A DNA stretch of 64,000 nucleotides from Adiantum capillus-veneris (taxonomy: Eukaryota > Streptophyta > Polypodiopsida > Polypodiales > Pteridaceae): contig CM043959.1 of the NCBI GenBank assembly GCA_014529385.2, positions 86,773,529-86,837,528 of the forward strand. Reading direction: 5' to 3'. Shown here one piece after another: positions 1-10,450 of the stretch. Numbering within the stretch: position 1 is the stretch's first letter; every line of letters starts with the position of its first letter. Below the pieces are notes generated by a model. The model was not told where the DNA came from. It was given only the letters and a program-made list of their open reading frames with translations, and made no database searches. The translations under genes were made by a program, and so were the position numbers.

Positions 1-465
1 GTGGTCGTAGTCTGGGTGCGGTCTTAATGCAAGAAGGCCATGTGATTGCCTATGAGAGCCGATTGTTTCAAGGCCGGAATTGACAGCACAGATTTATGAG
101 AAAGAGCTTTTGGCGATTATCCATGCTCTTACTCAGTGGCAAGATTACCTACTCGGAGTCGATTTTACAGTCTTCTCACTGAACATCAGAGTTTACGTTA
201 CTTCTTGTCGCAGAAGCAGCTTTCGGAAAAGCAAATGCAGTGGGCTAACATCTTGTCACAGTTTCACTTCCAGATTGTCCATGTACAGGGACAGAAGAGC
301 TTGGTGGCAGATGCTTTGTCCCGGAAGCCGTTAGTCTTGGCTATTTCCGCGATTCATCATAGAAGCTTCGAGGATATGGTCGATCAGTACGCCACAAATC
401 CAGATTTTTCGGATGTATTCACACGAATACAGAATGGGGAGGTAGTAGCGCGTACGGGATGGCTA
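1..465 (+). pseudogene. G1 RNase H domain (broken)
   Basis: The first frame reads GRSLGAVLMQEGHVIAYES, the start of a gypsy RNase H. A frame change near base 75 moves the reading to AQIYEKELLAIIHALTQW, and another near 170 to QSLRYFLSQKQLSEKQMQW followed by VADALSRKPLVLAISAIHH. G2 carries the same segments in a single frame (9663-9160), so the G1 breaks are small indels. RNase H removes the RNA template during reverse transcription; this copy cannot make a continuous enzyme. The aspartate before the CGRS segment, seen in G2 as CDACGRS, falls at or beyond the window edge. Confidence 0.85.
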
Positions 466-466
466 C

Positions 467-1225
467 TTGATGAAGAAAACGATGTTGTACGTTACACAGC
501 TGTTGAGGAAAAAGGTTCTAACCGAATGCCACTGTCCACCATTTACGGGTCACCACGGCATTGATACCACCTTGAAAGGTGTGGAGCGTTACTTCTTTTG
601 GCTGAGACTCAAGGACGTGGACGATTTTGTACGCAGTTGCTTGGTATGCCAGAAGGTCAAGTTTGACAGGCATAAAGCACAGGAATTGTTACAGCTTTTA
701 TCCATTCCCACCCGCCCTTGGGAAAGTATAGCTATGGATTTCCTTTTTGATCTCCCGAAGACACAGAGTGGGCATGATGGCATTTGGACTGTCGTCAACA
801 GATTTAGCAAGCAAGCTCACTTCGTTCCAATGAAGAAAACAGTCAAGCCGGATCATTTAGTGAGACTGTTCATTTCACATATTTTCAGATTACATGGCAT
901 GCCTGAGACAATAGTCTCTGACAGAAATTCCCGATTCACGAGTTTGTTTTGGAAGGCTATTTGGGAGAACATTGGCACACGGTTGCAATTCTCGTCATCT
1001 TTCCACCCGCAGACAGATGAGCAATCCGAGATTGCAAATTCAGTTGTACTGGATTTGTTGAAGTCGTCTTCTTTGGATCAGAAGACTACATGGGAAAAGT
1101 ATTTGCCCTTGGTGGAGTTTGCCTACAACACACGGGAAAGATGCCAATTGAAGTGTTTGAGGGTGCTAAGAAGCTTCTTCAATTTCTATCACCTAAGACA
1201 AGATTCTTTTGAAGACGATTTTTGA
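467..1225 (+). pseudogene. G1 integrase, N-terminal zinc-binding and catalytic core
   Basis: A 252-codon open frame. It begins within the linker before the H2C2 domain: TECHCPPFTGHHGIDT, then CLVCQK. The core follows with WESIAMDFLFDLP (first Asp), ETIVSDRNSRF (second Asp) and HPQTDEQSEIANS (Glu), so the D,D,E triad is present in sequence. FAYNT near the end is the usual core terminus. The frame then degenerates where G2 has the VPFEIIEG segment, and stops at 1225. The protein would insert element cDNA into the host genome. It is truncated before its C-terminal domain because foreign gag sequence interrupts the gene. Confidence 0.85.
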
Positions 1226-2014
1226 AACAAAGTCTAGAAGGCATAGAAGGCCATCTAGCCGTTTAAAGGAGGAGAGGTTGTCCTCTTTTGACAATGACCA
1301 GATCACCAAGAAAACCAAGGAGTTCAAGGGAGGGAGTCATGCCAGGACACCCATCGAGCCCTTGAATTGAACAACAGTTTGACGTTGCCTTCTCTGGAGC
1401 GTGGTTCTCAAAACATTCCAGGGAGCAAAAGGCGGCATCTTACTTGAAAAGAACGATGAATATGCAAGAGATGTCATCATGCCTTGGCATCACTTTGAAA
1501 ATGGCTGAGAAAGATACATTGGATGACTATTGCCAGAGATTTTGGGATACTTTTCATAGATTCTTTTAAAAGACCAAATTGATCGGTTTTGCGATGATTT
1601 GCTAAAGAGATTCAAGACTATGCTTTAAACCAGAAGTCTGACTCCATGTGACATGACTAAGCAACGATTTGGAATGCATGCCAGCTCATTGACTTATGCG
1701 ACGGGCAGGATAGTATCTAAAGGGCAAGAGTCTTCCAGTGAAGAGAATGAATCAAGGGAACCAGATGATAGCTCATCACAGGATTCTGGTGAATCAGAGG
1801 GTTCCGACGAACTAAGGAAACCAGATGCAAGTTCATCAAAGGATTCCAAAGCAAGAGGAATCAGATGATAGTGCGTCTTAGGGTTTCGATGATTGACTCT
1901 AACATGCCAATGGACAGGGAAGTGAAAGACGCTACCCACAGGTCCCAGGGCACAAGGAAAGAAAGGAAAAAGGGAATCAACCGGTAGATAAAACATTTCC
2001 CAAACCCACGATAA
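1215..2014 (+). pseudogene. gag-derived segment inserted inside G1 pol
   Basis: About 800 bp between two parts of the integrase gene encode gag, not pol. One frame reads EQQFDVAFSGAWFSKHS, matching IQQFDIAFCGGHYSEHS in G2 gag (12033-11704). Later TLDDYCQRFWDTFH matches SLDAYCERFWSSFL of G2 gag (11656-11207). A Ser/Glu/Asp-rich stretch follows at 1710-1860. The integrase text stops at LSPKTRFFE on the left and resumes as KIFEADQYTRD at about 2010. An exact 10-bp direct repeat, GATTTTTGAA, flanks the segment (1217-1226 and 2015-2024). The segment is in sense orientation and itself carries stops and frameshifts. Confidence 0.8.
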
Positions 2015-2580
2015 GATTTTTGAAGCCGACCAATACACACGGGACGTGGACACCGCTTTTGTCAAGGTCCGGAAGGCTTTAGAGAAATCTCAAGAAAGAC
2101 ATAAGAAGGCAGCAGATCGACATCATCACGATTAGAAATTAGAGGAGAACAATCGGGTGCTCTTACGTTTTGAGAAGCCACGCCTAAGAAAACGAAAAGA
2201 AAAGGAGCGGTTTTTTCCAAAGCTTAGCATGAGATACTATGGACCTTTCAAGATAAATGATGTCTCCTTTACACTGAAGCTGCCCAATACTTGGAGAATT
2301 CACAATGCTTTTCATGTGAGTCTCTTTAAGCCTTTTAGAGGCGATGCGCCCGATGATGGGGCGACAGATGAGCAACCCGAAGTGTAGGAAAGCGAGGAGC
2401 TACTGGTTCCAGAACAGATATTGGCATATAAAGATAGAAAGATTTAAGGTAAAGTGATTAGGCGGTTCTTGGTTAAATTCAAGAACTATCCTGCATTGGA
2501 TGCGAAGTGGATGGAGGAGGACCTAGCAGATACTCCTCAAATTTTGAAACTTTACCTTGAAGCATTCGGTTTAGCATACA
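2010..2580 (+). pseudogene. G1 integrase C-terminus with chromodomain-like tail
   Basis: Reading resumes as KIFEADQYTRDVDTAFVKVR, then a GPF motif segment ([28 protein letters not shown]), then QILAYKDRKI and [20 protein letters not shown]. The last part has the chromodomain layout (hydrophobic start, basic strand, FLVKF, acidic end) typical of chromoviruses, where it is thought to guide insertion to particular chromatin. Stops occur near 2133, 2386 and 2446. The equivalent G2 region (8240-7788) is open for 150 codons. Start assignment is meaningless because this was part of a polyprotein. Confidence 0.75.
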
Positions 2581-3186
2581 TAGTCTACTCCGATAGAACC
2601 CTGATTTCAGCTGGGTGAATCTAGTGCAACGGGCTTGCACAAGAGGGGAGTCGCTCCGCTCCTTTGTCAACGGATTACCCGATTTTTGATATAGAGTCAC
2701 TCATGTCCCTTTGGGTTTCAGGGATACTGTTGGGCTGATAGTATTCTGCTGAATGACTTTATGAAGTGGAATTCCCGAAAATGATACTGATTGATTTATA
2801 CTTGACTTGTTTGAGTGCAGGAACTGATAGACGAAATGACTGCAGCATTTCGCTCTCATAAATCTCTATAGACATGATTGCAATAAGGATTAGTTAATCG
2901 GGCATCTGTGAGGTCCCGTCTAAATCTAGATGAGATTATTAAATACGTTGCAGATTAATCATGGTCTAAGATTTGGAATGAATTTGAATATTTATCATGT
3001 GATGTCCTATGATGTCAAGTGATGTCCTATGATGTCAAGTGATGTGACTCTTGTTTGGTACATGTGCTAGATGTGTTGTGCCTAGTGCGTCATACTAACA
3101 GTCAGTGTCTACTAAGACAGTTTATGGCCTCTGTCTGTTTTTGCAGGCGTAATCGAGGGCGATTACAATTCTTTCAAGAAGGGGTA
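2581..3186 (+). other. G1 3' non-coding region with tandem 20-mer and polypurine tract
   Basis: No coding signal. The region matches G2 7160-7790 in inverse orientation. At 2998-3050 the unit GTGATGTCCTATGATGTCAA is repeated about two and a half times; G2 has a diverged version at 7310-7355. The last bases before the LTR, TCAAGAAGGGGTA at about 3174-3186, form the polypurine tract that primes plus-strand DNA synthesis. Confidence 0.7.
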
Positions 3187-3730
3187 TGTCACAAACTGGT
3201 GATGTGGCTGAGACCCCCGGACACACTCACAAACTATTGACGTGGCTGTCCCCCTGATTTTGCGCCGACAAGCTTACGTGGCAGTGTTGTATGGAAATCC
3301 CTGATTTTGTGCTGGCTGCTGACGTGACAGTGTTGTACGGAATTCCGTAATTTGCGTTGGGTGCTTTTTGCTAGTTTTTGAGGATCAGTTGCTTTTGGAT
3401 CTTTTGCTTTTGAGTTTGAATAATTTTGGGGCTCTACTTTTGGCATTGTAAGAATAAAAGAGCCCTAAGGGCCTCACTCTTCAGGGCATTTGGACGCAAA
3501 GCCTGAGAGCGGAGGACCCTGCGGGAGTTGTACTTTTGCTCAAAGATTAATATAAAAAAGAAATACCGAAAGGGGTGTCAGTCTTTGGGGCCAATACCTC
3601 TTGGCACAGAACTATGTCGGGCCGTGTCGACTCTGTTTTGGACTGTGATTTGAAGTGGTGAAGTATTTTTGAAGTGAATCTCTGTTGTGTCGCGGTAGAA
3701 TCTAGACTTGGGGTGTCCAAGTTTGTTACA
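3187..3730 (+). repeat. G1 3' LTR
   Basis: 544 bp, starting TGTCACAAACTGG and ending GTCCAAGTTTGTTACA. Boundaries were set by comparison with the inverted LTRs of G2 (565 and 572 bp), which have the same ends. The polypurine tract lies immediately upstream. Confidence 0.88.
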
Positions 3731-4703
3731 GTACATCGTCCATGGTCCGTCGTCACAACAAGAGCAATCCCCGCCGTTTCGTGAGATGCTGTAACCGTGG
3801 TTGAGGCTGTCTGTTTCTCCTTGTTGACCTCTTCTCGCTTCTTCTTTCTGCATTCTAATTCTTTGTGCCCTTTCTTGTGGCAGTAGTAGCATTCGATGTC
3901 CTTGTTCTTCTTCTTCTTCTTACCTTTGCCTTCTTGTTGCCTCCTTGAGCGACTAAAGCTCCTTCAGCATCAACAACACCTCCAGCTCTCAATGCGGCGT
4001 GCCCCTCGATCTGTCTGAGGGAAGGGAGAATCTCGTCCCATGTGGGAAAAGAGATACGTCTGGATGTGAGCAAGCTCAGAAAGTAGGGATCAAAGCGTGC
4101 AAGAAGCTTGAATAGTAAGAGGCCAGCCATGCATGCCAAGGTGATATCGCCTCTGGCAGAGACAAGGTCGTCCCAGAGCTCCCGCATGCGACGGGTCAAC
4201 CCATCAATCGAGTTGAAATCCTTGAACTGGATGTTGTACAACTCCCATTCAAGTGTGATCTGCCTGGCGAACGAGGTCTCCTCAAACTGGTCAAGTATCC
4301 GTCTCCACAATGGATGTGCATGCTCCTCTTTGGAAACTTCCTTCATGATGCGGTGCAAGAGGTTCATCATAAGAAAGGTGAAGCCTCACATGTCCCGTTC
4401 CACCCACTCGTTGATTTGATCCCGAGTGGCGGTGGCAAGGGTAGGCTTGGTAACCGAATTGTTGAAATCATTCAACCATTCCCAGAGTCGATGGTAGGCA
4501 ATGATTATGCGTACTCGTGTCCTCCATACAACATAATTGTGTAGGTCCAACTTCTTCTCCTCAACAAACTGTGGGAGGGCATAGTCGTTGGATGTTGCGT
4601 TGGCAGATGACGATGTAGCCACATAAGTGGAAGGCGCCGTTGTCGCAGTGGACATGGAGGCCGCCTTTTGGGATTGTTGTCCCTTCTGCTTTGGAGTCGA
4701 CAT
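3731..4703 (-). pseudogene. C1 gag (copia capsid/nucleocapsid), truncated
   Basis: The frame starts at 4703 with MSTPKQKGQQSQKA. It contains the capsid-like pattern LDLHNYVVWRTRVRIIIAYH and, after an in-frame TGA near 4387, LWRRILDQFEETSFARQITL and FKDFNSIDGLTRRMRELWDD, typical of copia gag (UBN2 / gag-polypeptide family). A frameshift near 3900 moves the zinc knuckle into another frame: CYYCHKKGHKELEC is a complete CX2CX4HX4C. The rest is cut off by the G1 LTR at 3730. Gag packages element RNA in cytoplasmic particles; this copy cannot. Confidence 0.8.
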
Positions 4704-5368
4704 GTCGCGTGCTCAGAGAATGGTCCAAGGGTCAATAGAGAAGATCTCAAGTCGCCGAAGAGGATCCCGGGGTAAGAGGCAATTAACAGAAGGTGTGTGC
4801 TGCTGTCCTACAAGAAAACGCAGGTATGAGGGGCTAAAAATCCCTGCAAGACAGAAAATTCAGCATGCTTGGAGTTGCCGGATCAGTACTGGAACGTATA
4901 GACCGCGTCCTTCGAGGATTCTCGATCTTGAGAGCCTTGGAAAAGGCTGAAAACAGAGAAAAAACAGCAAGCGCAAAGTGTCCAGAAATGCCCAAAGCGC
5001 ACTTGTTCCTTCACCGGATGAAGGGAAACGCTGGATCGAAGTTAAAGAAAAACCTTGCTGGGTAGCTAACCGTAAATCCTCAAGGGTCCAACAGGCTGAA
5101 AAACGCAGCCAATAGATGATGAAGCAATTTTTCTTCTGAGGATTCTTCGCGACGGGATGGGCACCAAGAGAGATCGCTGGCCCTAGATGATGACGTATCT
5201 GCCTCCTGATTGAAGATAAACGCAGCCAAGTGCAGAAAATGCAGCACTTGCAGAAAACGTTGATCCCAAAGATGGAGCGCTGAGTTCGTAGGCTGATTCT
5301 TTGCGATGGAGGGGGCTGACGTGTGATCGCCTAGGCCTTGGGAGGGGGGCGCCTGATGTTTGATACCA

Positions 5369-5748
5369 TGTGAGAGAGCAACAGAGAGGGAGAGAGCCCA
5401 CGCGTGCCAAAACGCTGGAGGAAGAGAGAGGAAAATGCTAGATGCTCAGATAGAGTTTGAAACGCTACAATCAAACACTCTCAATACACAATGTGTCAAT
5501 ACATAAACCCAAGCAATCCTTTTATAGGATGTTGGGTTGAGGTAGGGCAAAATGTGTAACCGGGTCAAAAATATAAAAGCTCATAAAATGGCTTTAATAT
5601 ATGTGCACCCAGCCAGGCTCAAAAAATGACCGGCCGAACACATCTAAACTGCCCGGCCATGCAACCTACGTGATGTACAACGGGTGGCCAACCCCGGACA
5701 GTCACTAGCCGTACAAGATGTCGAAGCAACGGTGGCGTAACTCTAACA
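5369..5748 (-). repeat. C1 5' LTR with TATA box
   Basis: 380 bp with ends TGTGAGAG...CTCTAACA on the plus strand, so the element-sense LTR starts TGTTAGAG. The left edge is fixed by the adjoining primer-binding site; the right edge is inferred from the TGT/ACA ends. No partner LTR is visible to confirm it. On the minus strand CTATAAAAGG at 5518-5527 is a good TATA box. Confidence 0.65.
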
Positions 5749-6594
5749 TTAATCCCCTGTCAGTCACATTTCATTAATGAAATTCCTCTCACGGCCATGT
5801 GCTAACAGAGGGGCTGCCATGTCCTCAAAGTGGCAGCTCTCAAGGACACCCTCATGCACCAACGGATATGGAGAGGAGTGAGACACACCCAGCAACCATG
5901 TGACAACCACTAGCATCAACCTCCACACACGGGAATCCATGTACAAAGCAAAGCAAAAAAAAAAAAGACAAAATCCTACCATAGACTCCCACCACCGGCT
6001 GGCATGTGTCCCCCTTGCTCTCCTCTCTTGCTAGTAGCATCCCATACCACCCTATGCAAGTGTAGAGAACTTGTCAGATTGGACCATCACGGTCCCATGA
6101 GATCTAATGTTTTGTGCACGTTGCCATGTCGTGTAAACGAGCAGGAAGAAGCTCTGATACCAATGTTAGTCCCCCACCGGGATCCATCCTGCATACAAGA
6201 CATGACACAAGCCAAACTCACACATAGACAAGCATAGTGAGCGGACATCAGGCTCACCTCCTAGCCATAGAGCCAATATGGGCTCACCCCCGAGCCTGGC
6301 AGTGGCAGGTAGAGCTGCCTAGGGCCTTGAGTCCAAGTGTGGTGATCACACAAGATGTCTCACTAATGAGACCTCAGTCCTATTTATAGGACTCACTTAA
6401 AAGATGGCCACGTTCACACTTGGCTGGACGTAGCTCAGGCCCCCATCCTGATGTCTAGAAACGTAATAGCGATGGTGGTGAAGGTGGAGGGATGTGAGTA
6501 GACGTGGTGGTGGAGGGGCAATATGGGTAGCGAGCGGTAAATGAGGGTGGATGAAGGCTGATCGTGGTGCACAAGCAGCAGAGAGAGCAGGCAG
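5749..6594 (-). mobile_element. E1: remnant LTR element (interior end, PBS and partial LTR)
   Basis: At 6151-6162 the plus strand reads GCTCTGATACCA, the complement of a perfect 12-nt initiator-tRNA primer-binding site for a minus-strand element. The LTR would start two bases later at 6164 (TGTTAGTCCCCC). On the minus strand TATAAATAG lies at about 6382-6391, consistent with an LTR promoter. The LTR continues rightward until G2 interrupts it at 6595, so its other end should lie somewhere after 13345; I could not fix it. 5749-6150 would be the leader or 5' interior, with no coding signal. C1 sits inside E1. Confidence 0.6.
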
Positions 6595-7159
6595 TGTAAC
6601 AAACTTGGACATCCCAAGTCAAGATTCTACCGTGACACAGCAGAGATTCACTTCAAAACAGTTCACGCTTCACAATTAAGTCGACACGGCCCGGCGTAGT
6701 TCCGTGCCTAGAGATATTGGCCCCAAAGACTGGCGCCCCTTTTGGTATTTGTTTTGGTATTAATCTGTGTTCAAAGTACAAGAGAGTGGGTAGGTGCTCA
6801 CTCTCAGACTCTGCGTCCAAATGCTCTGAGAAGTGAGGCCCTGCCCACTAATTTATAGATACAAGGGATGCCCAAAAGCAGAGCCCCAAAAGCAGTAGTT
6901 TAAAAGCTTCTCAAAATAAAGCAATAGTCTCCCAAAAGCATTGCTAAAATCAGCCAGCAAATTTCAGCCAGAGAGAATTCCGTATGCCATGCCACATTAG
7001 CACCTCCGTAATTTGCGAAAATTCCGTACGGATGCCACGTCGGCCTGTCAGCGTGTTTTGTGCCGCTTTCTTCGGAATTTCCGTACCAGCCTGCCACGTG
7101 TCTCTGTCCGGGCAGTGTGTGTGTCCAGGGTCTGCTGCCACGTCATCCCATTTGTGACA
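6595..7159 (-). repeat. G2 3' LTR (left copy)
   Basis: 565 bp, plus-strand ends TGTAACAAACTTGG and CCATTTGTGACA. It pairs with 12773-13344. A minus-strand TATA-like run (CTATAAATTAG) occurs near 6850-6860 and is repeated in the partner near 13025. Confidence 0.95.
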
Positions 7160-7787
7160 TACCCCCCTCTTGAAAGCATTGTAATTGCCCTCGATTACGC
7201 CTGCAAATCAGACAGAGGCCATAAATTGTCTTAGCAAATACTGACTGTTAGTACCGACGCACTAGGCACAACACATCTAGCACATGTACCAATCGACAGT
7301 CACATCTCAGGACATCACTTGACATCACAGGACATCACTTGACGTCACAGGACATCAGATGACAAATCACATTCAAAATCATTCCACATCTCAGACCATG
7401 ATTAATTAGCAACGTATTTAGCAATCGCATCTAGATCCAGTCGGGACCTCGCAGATGTCCGATTAACTAATCCATATTGCAATCATGTCTATAGAGATTT
7501 ATGAGACCAAGATACTGCAATCATTTTGTCTATCAGTTCCTGCACTCAAACAAGTCAAGTATAAATCAATCAATATCATATTCATATTCGGGAATTCCAG
7601 TTCATAAAGTCATACAGTAGAATATTGTCAACTCCACAGTATCCCTGAAACCCAAAGGGACATCAGTGACTATATCAAAAATCGGGGCAATTTGTTGACA
7701 AAGGAGCGAGGTGACTCCCCTCTTATGCAAACCCGCTGCACTAGATTCACCCATGCTGAAATCGGGGTTCTATCGGAGTAGACTATG

Positions 7788-8290
7788 CTAAAGCGAATGC
7801 TTCAAGGTAACCACAATCTGAGGAGTATCTGCTAGGTACTCCTCCTTCATCCACTTCGCATCCAATGCAGAATAGTGCTTGAATTTAACCAAGAACCGCC
7901 TAATCACTTTACCTTTAATCTTTCTATCTTTATGTGCCAGTATCTGTTTTGAAACGAGTATCTCCTTGCTTTCATCCACTTCGGGTTGCTCATCTGGCTC
8001 CCCATCATCCGGCACATCGCCTTTAAAAGGCTTCAAGAGACTCACACGAAAAGCATTGTGAATTCTCCAAGTATCGGGCAGCTTCAATCTAAAGCAGACA
8101 TCATTTATCTTTTCTTTTATATGGAAAGGTCCATAGTATCTCATGCTAAGCTTTGGAAAAAGCCGCTCCTTTCCCTTTTTCTTTCTCAGGCGTGCCTTCT
8201 CAAAACGTAAGAGCACCCAATCGTCTTCCTTTAATTTCAAATCGCGACGGTGTCAATATGCTGCCTTCTTGTGTCTTTCCTAAGATTTTT
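7788..8290 (-). pseudogene. G2 integrase C-terminus with chromodomain-like tail
   Basis: A 150-codon open frame starts at 8240 and a preceding piece is in another frame. It contains the GPF segment ([29 protein letters not shown]) and ends with [20 protein letters not shown], the chromodomain-like module expected at the end of chromovirus pol. The upstream piece FEADQYMRNLDTVFAKVRD (frame of 8486-8280) links it to the integrase core. Confidence 0.8.
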
Positions 8291-9111
8291 CTAAAGCGTC
8301 CCGAACCTTGGCAAAAACAGTGTCCAAGTTCCTCATGTACTGGTCAGCTTCAAAAATCTTATCTTTCGTGCTTAGGAAGGGTGGAACCTTCGTAGCACCT
8401 TCAATAATCTCAAATGGCACCTTCCCCGTCGAGAAGTGAATCGTGTTATTGTAGGCAAATTCACCAAGGGCAAAAACTTTTCCCATTGAATCTTCTGATC
8501 AGAAATGTAAGACTTCAATAAATCAAGTACAACTAAATTTGCAATCTCAATTTGCCCATCTGTCTGCAGATGGAGAGATGACGAGAACTGCAACCGAGTG
8601 CCAATGTTCTCCCAAATAGTCTTCCAAAACAAACTCGTGAATCGGGGATCTCTGTCAGAGACTAGGGTATAAGCATGCCATGTAATCTGAATATCTAGGC
8701 AATGAACAATCTCGCCAAATGATCCGACTTGACTGTTTTCTTCATTGGAATGAAATGAGCTTGCTTGCTAAATCTGTCAATAACAGTCCAGATACCATCG
8801 TGCCCACTCTGTGTCTTCGAGAGATCAAAAATGAAATCCATAGCAATACTTTCCCAGGGGCAAGTGGGAATGGGTAAAGGCTGTAACAATCCCTGTGCTT
8901 TATGCCTCTCACACTTGACCTTCTCGCATACCAAGCAACTACGTACAAAATCGTCCACATCCTTCTTGAGTCTCGGCCAAAAGAAGTATCGCTCCACACC
9001 TTTCAAGGTGGTATCAATGCCGCGATCACCCGTAAATGGTGGACAGTGGCATTCGGTTATGACCTTTTCCCTCAACGGCTGTGTAATGCACAACATCGTT
9101 TTCTTCATCAA
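8280..9111 (-). pseudogene. G2 integrase zinc-binding domain and core (frameshifted)
   Basis: The 138-codon frame 9111-8695 carries ECHCPPFTGDRGIDT with CLVCEK, and the core start WESIAMDFIFDLSK (first Asp) through WTVIDRFSKQAHFIP. The zinc-binding second His of G1 (TGHHGI) is Asp-Arg here (TGDRGI). After a stop near 8693 the text continues in other frames: GTRLQFSSSLHLQTDGQIEIAN (8632-8372) holds the Glu region, and VFALGEFAYNNTIHFSTGKV the end of the core. At least two frameshifts and a stop destroy the enzyme. Confidence 0.85.
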
Positions 9112-9159
9112 GTAGCCATCCTGAATGGAATATCCCGCTACTATCTCCCCATTCTGTAT

Positions 9160-9663
9160 TCAACTGAATACATCTGAAAAATCTAGATCTGTGGCGTACT
9201 GATCGACCATGTCCTCGAAGCTTCTATGATGAATCGCAGAAATAGCCAAGACTAACGGCTTCCCGGACAAAGCATCTGCCACCAATTTCTTTTGTCCCTG
9301 CACATGGACAATCTGGAAGGGAAACTGTGACAAGATGTTAGCCCACCGCATCTGCTTTTCCGATAGCTGCTTCTGTGACAAGAAGTAGCGTAAACTCTGA
9401 TGATCAGTGAAGACCGTAAAATCAGCTCCGAGTAGGTAATGTAGCCATTGAGTAAGAGCATGGATAACCGCCAAAAGCTCTTTCTCATAAATCTGTGCTA
9501 TTAATTCCAGCCTTGAAAACAATCGGCTCTCGTAGGCAATGACATGGCCTTCTTGCATTAAGACCGCACCTAGACTACGACCACAAGCATCACAATATAC
9601 TTCGAATGACTTTTGCAAATCCGGCAAAGTCAAAACTGGTCCTGTAGTCAATTTCTCTTTCAA
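9160..9663 (-). pseudogene. G2 RNase H domain
   Basis: A 167-codon open frame: LTTGPVLTLPDLQKSFEVYC, then DACGRSLGAVLMQEGHVIAY, QIYEKELLAVIHALTQWLHY, DFTVFTDHQSLRYFLSQKQL and VADALSGKPLVL. These are the standard gypsy RNase H blocks, with Asp of CDACG, Glu of YEKEL and Asp of FTDHQS as expected active-site residues. This is the best preserved enzyme domain of G2. It is continuous with reverse transcriptase upstream except for stops near 9670-9740. Confidence 0.85.
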
Positions 9664-9719
9664 AGTCTAAAAGGCAGTCACCTTTGTGGGTCCCCACGAG
9701 AAAGGGACTCTTTTCTGTG

Positions 9720-10450
9720 TCAAATATGCAAAGGGGAAGCAACCTTTATAAACTTTCTAATGAACCGCCGGTAGTAAGAACATAAGCCCAAGAAGCTTCT
9801 AACTTCATGGACATTCTTCAAATCGGGCCAATCACGTATAGTCTCAATCTTGGCCGGGTCCATCTGCACTCTTGTTGCTGAGACGATGTGTTCCAAAAAG
9901 TGTATCTCTGATAAGAAAAAATCACTCTTCTTGGCATTGATCACCAACTTGTGATCGCGCAATGCCTGAAAGACCTGTAGCATATGTTGTCTATGTTCTG
10001 CCTCATCCTTGGAGAAGACTATAATGTCATCAAAGAAAGTGCCAACAAAGACTTGTACTCTCTGAAAATCATGTCCATCATTCGGTTAAAAGTCGCTGGA
10101 GAATTGGTAAGGCCAAAAGGCATCACCAAAAATTCACATAAACCGAAGCTCGTCCGAAAAGCTGTCTTGTAGACATCTCCTAGCACGATTCGGATCTAAT
10201 GATATCCGCTCTTCAAATCGATCCTGCTCAAACAAGAGGATCCCTGTAATCTGTCAAGAATATTATCGATCTTCAAAATCGAAAATTTGTTCTTGATGGT
10301 GATTTTATTGAGAGCTCTTTAATCAATGCATATTCTCCAAGATCCGTCTTTCTTTAAAACCAACAACACCGGAGAGCAATAAGGTGAAGTACTCGGCTAG
10401 ATAAGACCCTTTTCCAAGAGGTCTTTCACTTGGTTCATAATCTCTTCATT
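9720..10450 (-). pseudogene. G2 reverse transcriptase (interrupted)
   Basis: Continuing from the protease frame after a stop near 10450, one reads [46 protein letters not shown], and [10 protein letters not shown] near 10015-10050 (the catalytic YXDD-type box, in a shifted frame). The thumb then follows in frame 9983-9720: LQVFQALRDHKLVINAKKSD and HEVRSFLGLCSYYRRFI. The FFDD pair is intact but stops and frameshifts split the domain. Confidence 0.8.

Larger units (their letters stand above)
1..3730 (+). mobile_element. G1: 3' part of Ty3/gypsy chromovirus-like retrotransposon
   Basis: A plus-strand gypsy element that enters the window inside RNase H and ends at its 3' LTR. The order is RNase H, H2C2 zinc-binding integrase N-terminus, integrase core, an out-of-place gag piece, integrase C-terminus with chromodomain-like tail, 3' non-coding region, polypurine tract and LTR. 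The protein modules match those of the minus-strand element G2 (6595-13344) almost word for word, so the two belong to one family. G1 is inactive: RNase H lies in several frames, the integrase frame ends early, and stop codons interrupt the tail. The 5' half lies outside the window, so its TSD cannot be confirmed; the bases right of the LTR are gtaca. Confidence 0.9.
3731..5748 (-). mobile_element. C1: 5' part of Ty1/copia retrotransposon
   Basis: Minus-strand copia element. From right to left it has a 5' LTR (5369-5748), a primer-binding site, a leader of about 650 bp (5357-4704), and gag running left into the G1 LTR at 3730. The part beyond gag was separated by G1 or lies left of the window. 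The site complementary to initiator tRNA reads TGGTATCA at 5361-5368 and touches the LTR; matching beyond eight bases is poor. Confidence 0.8.
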
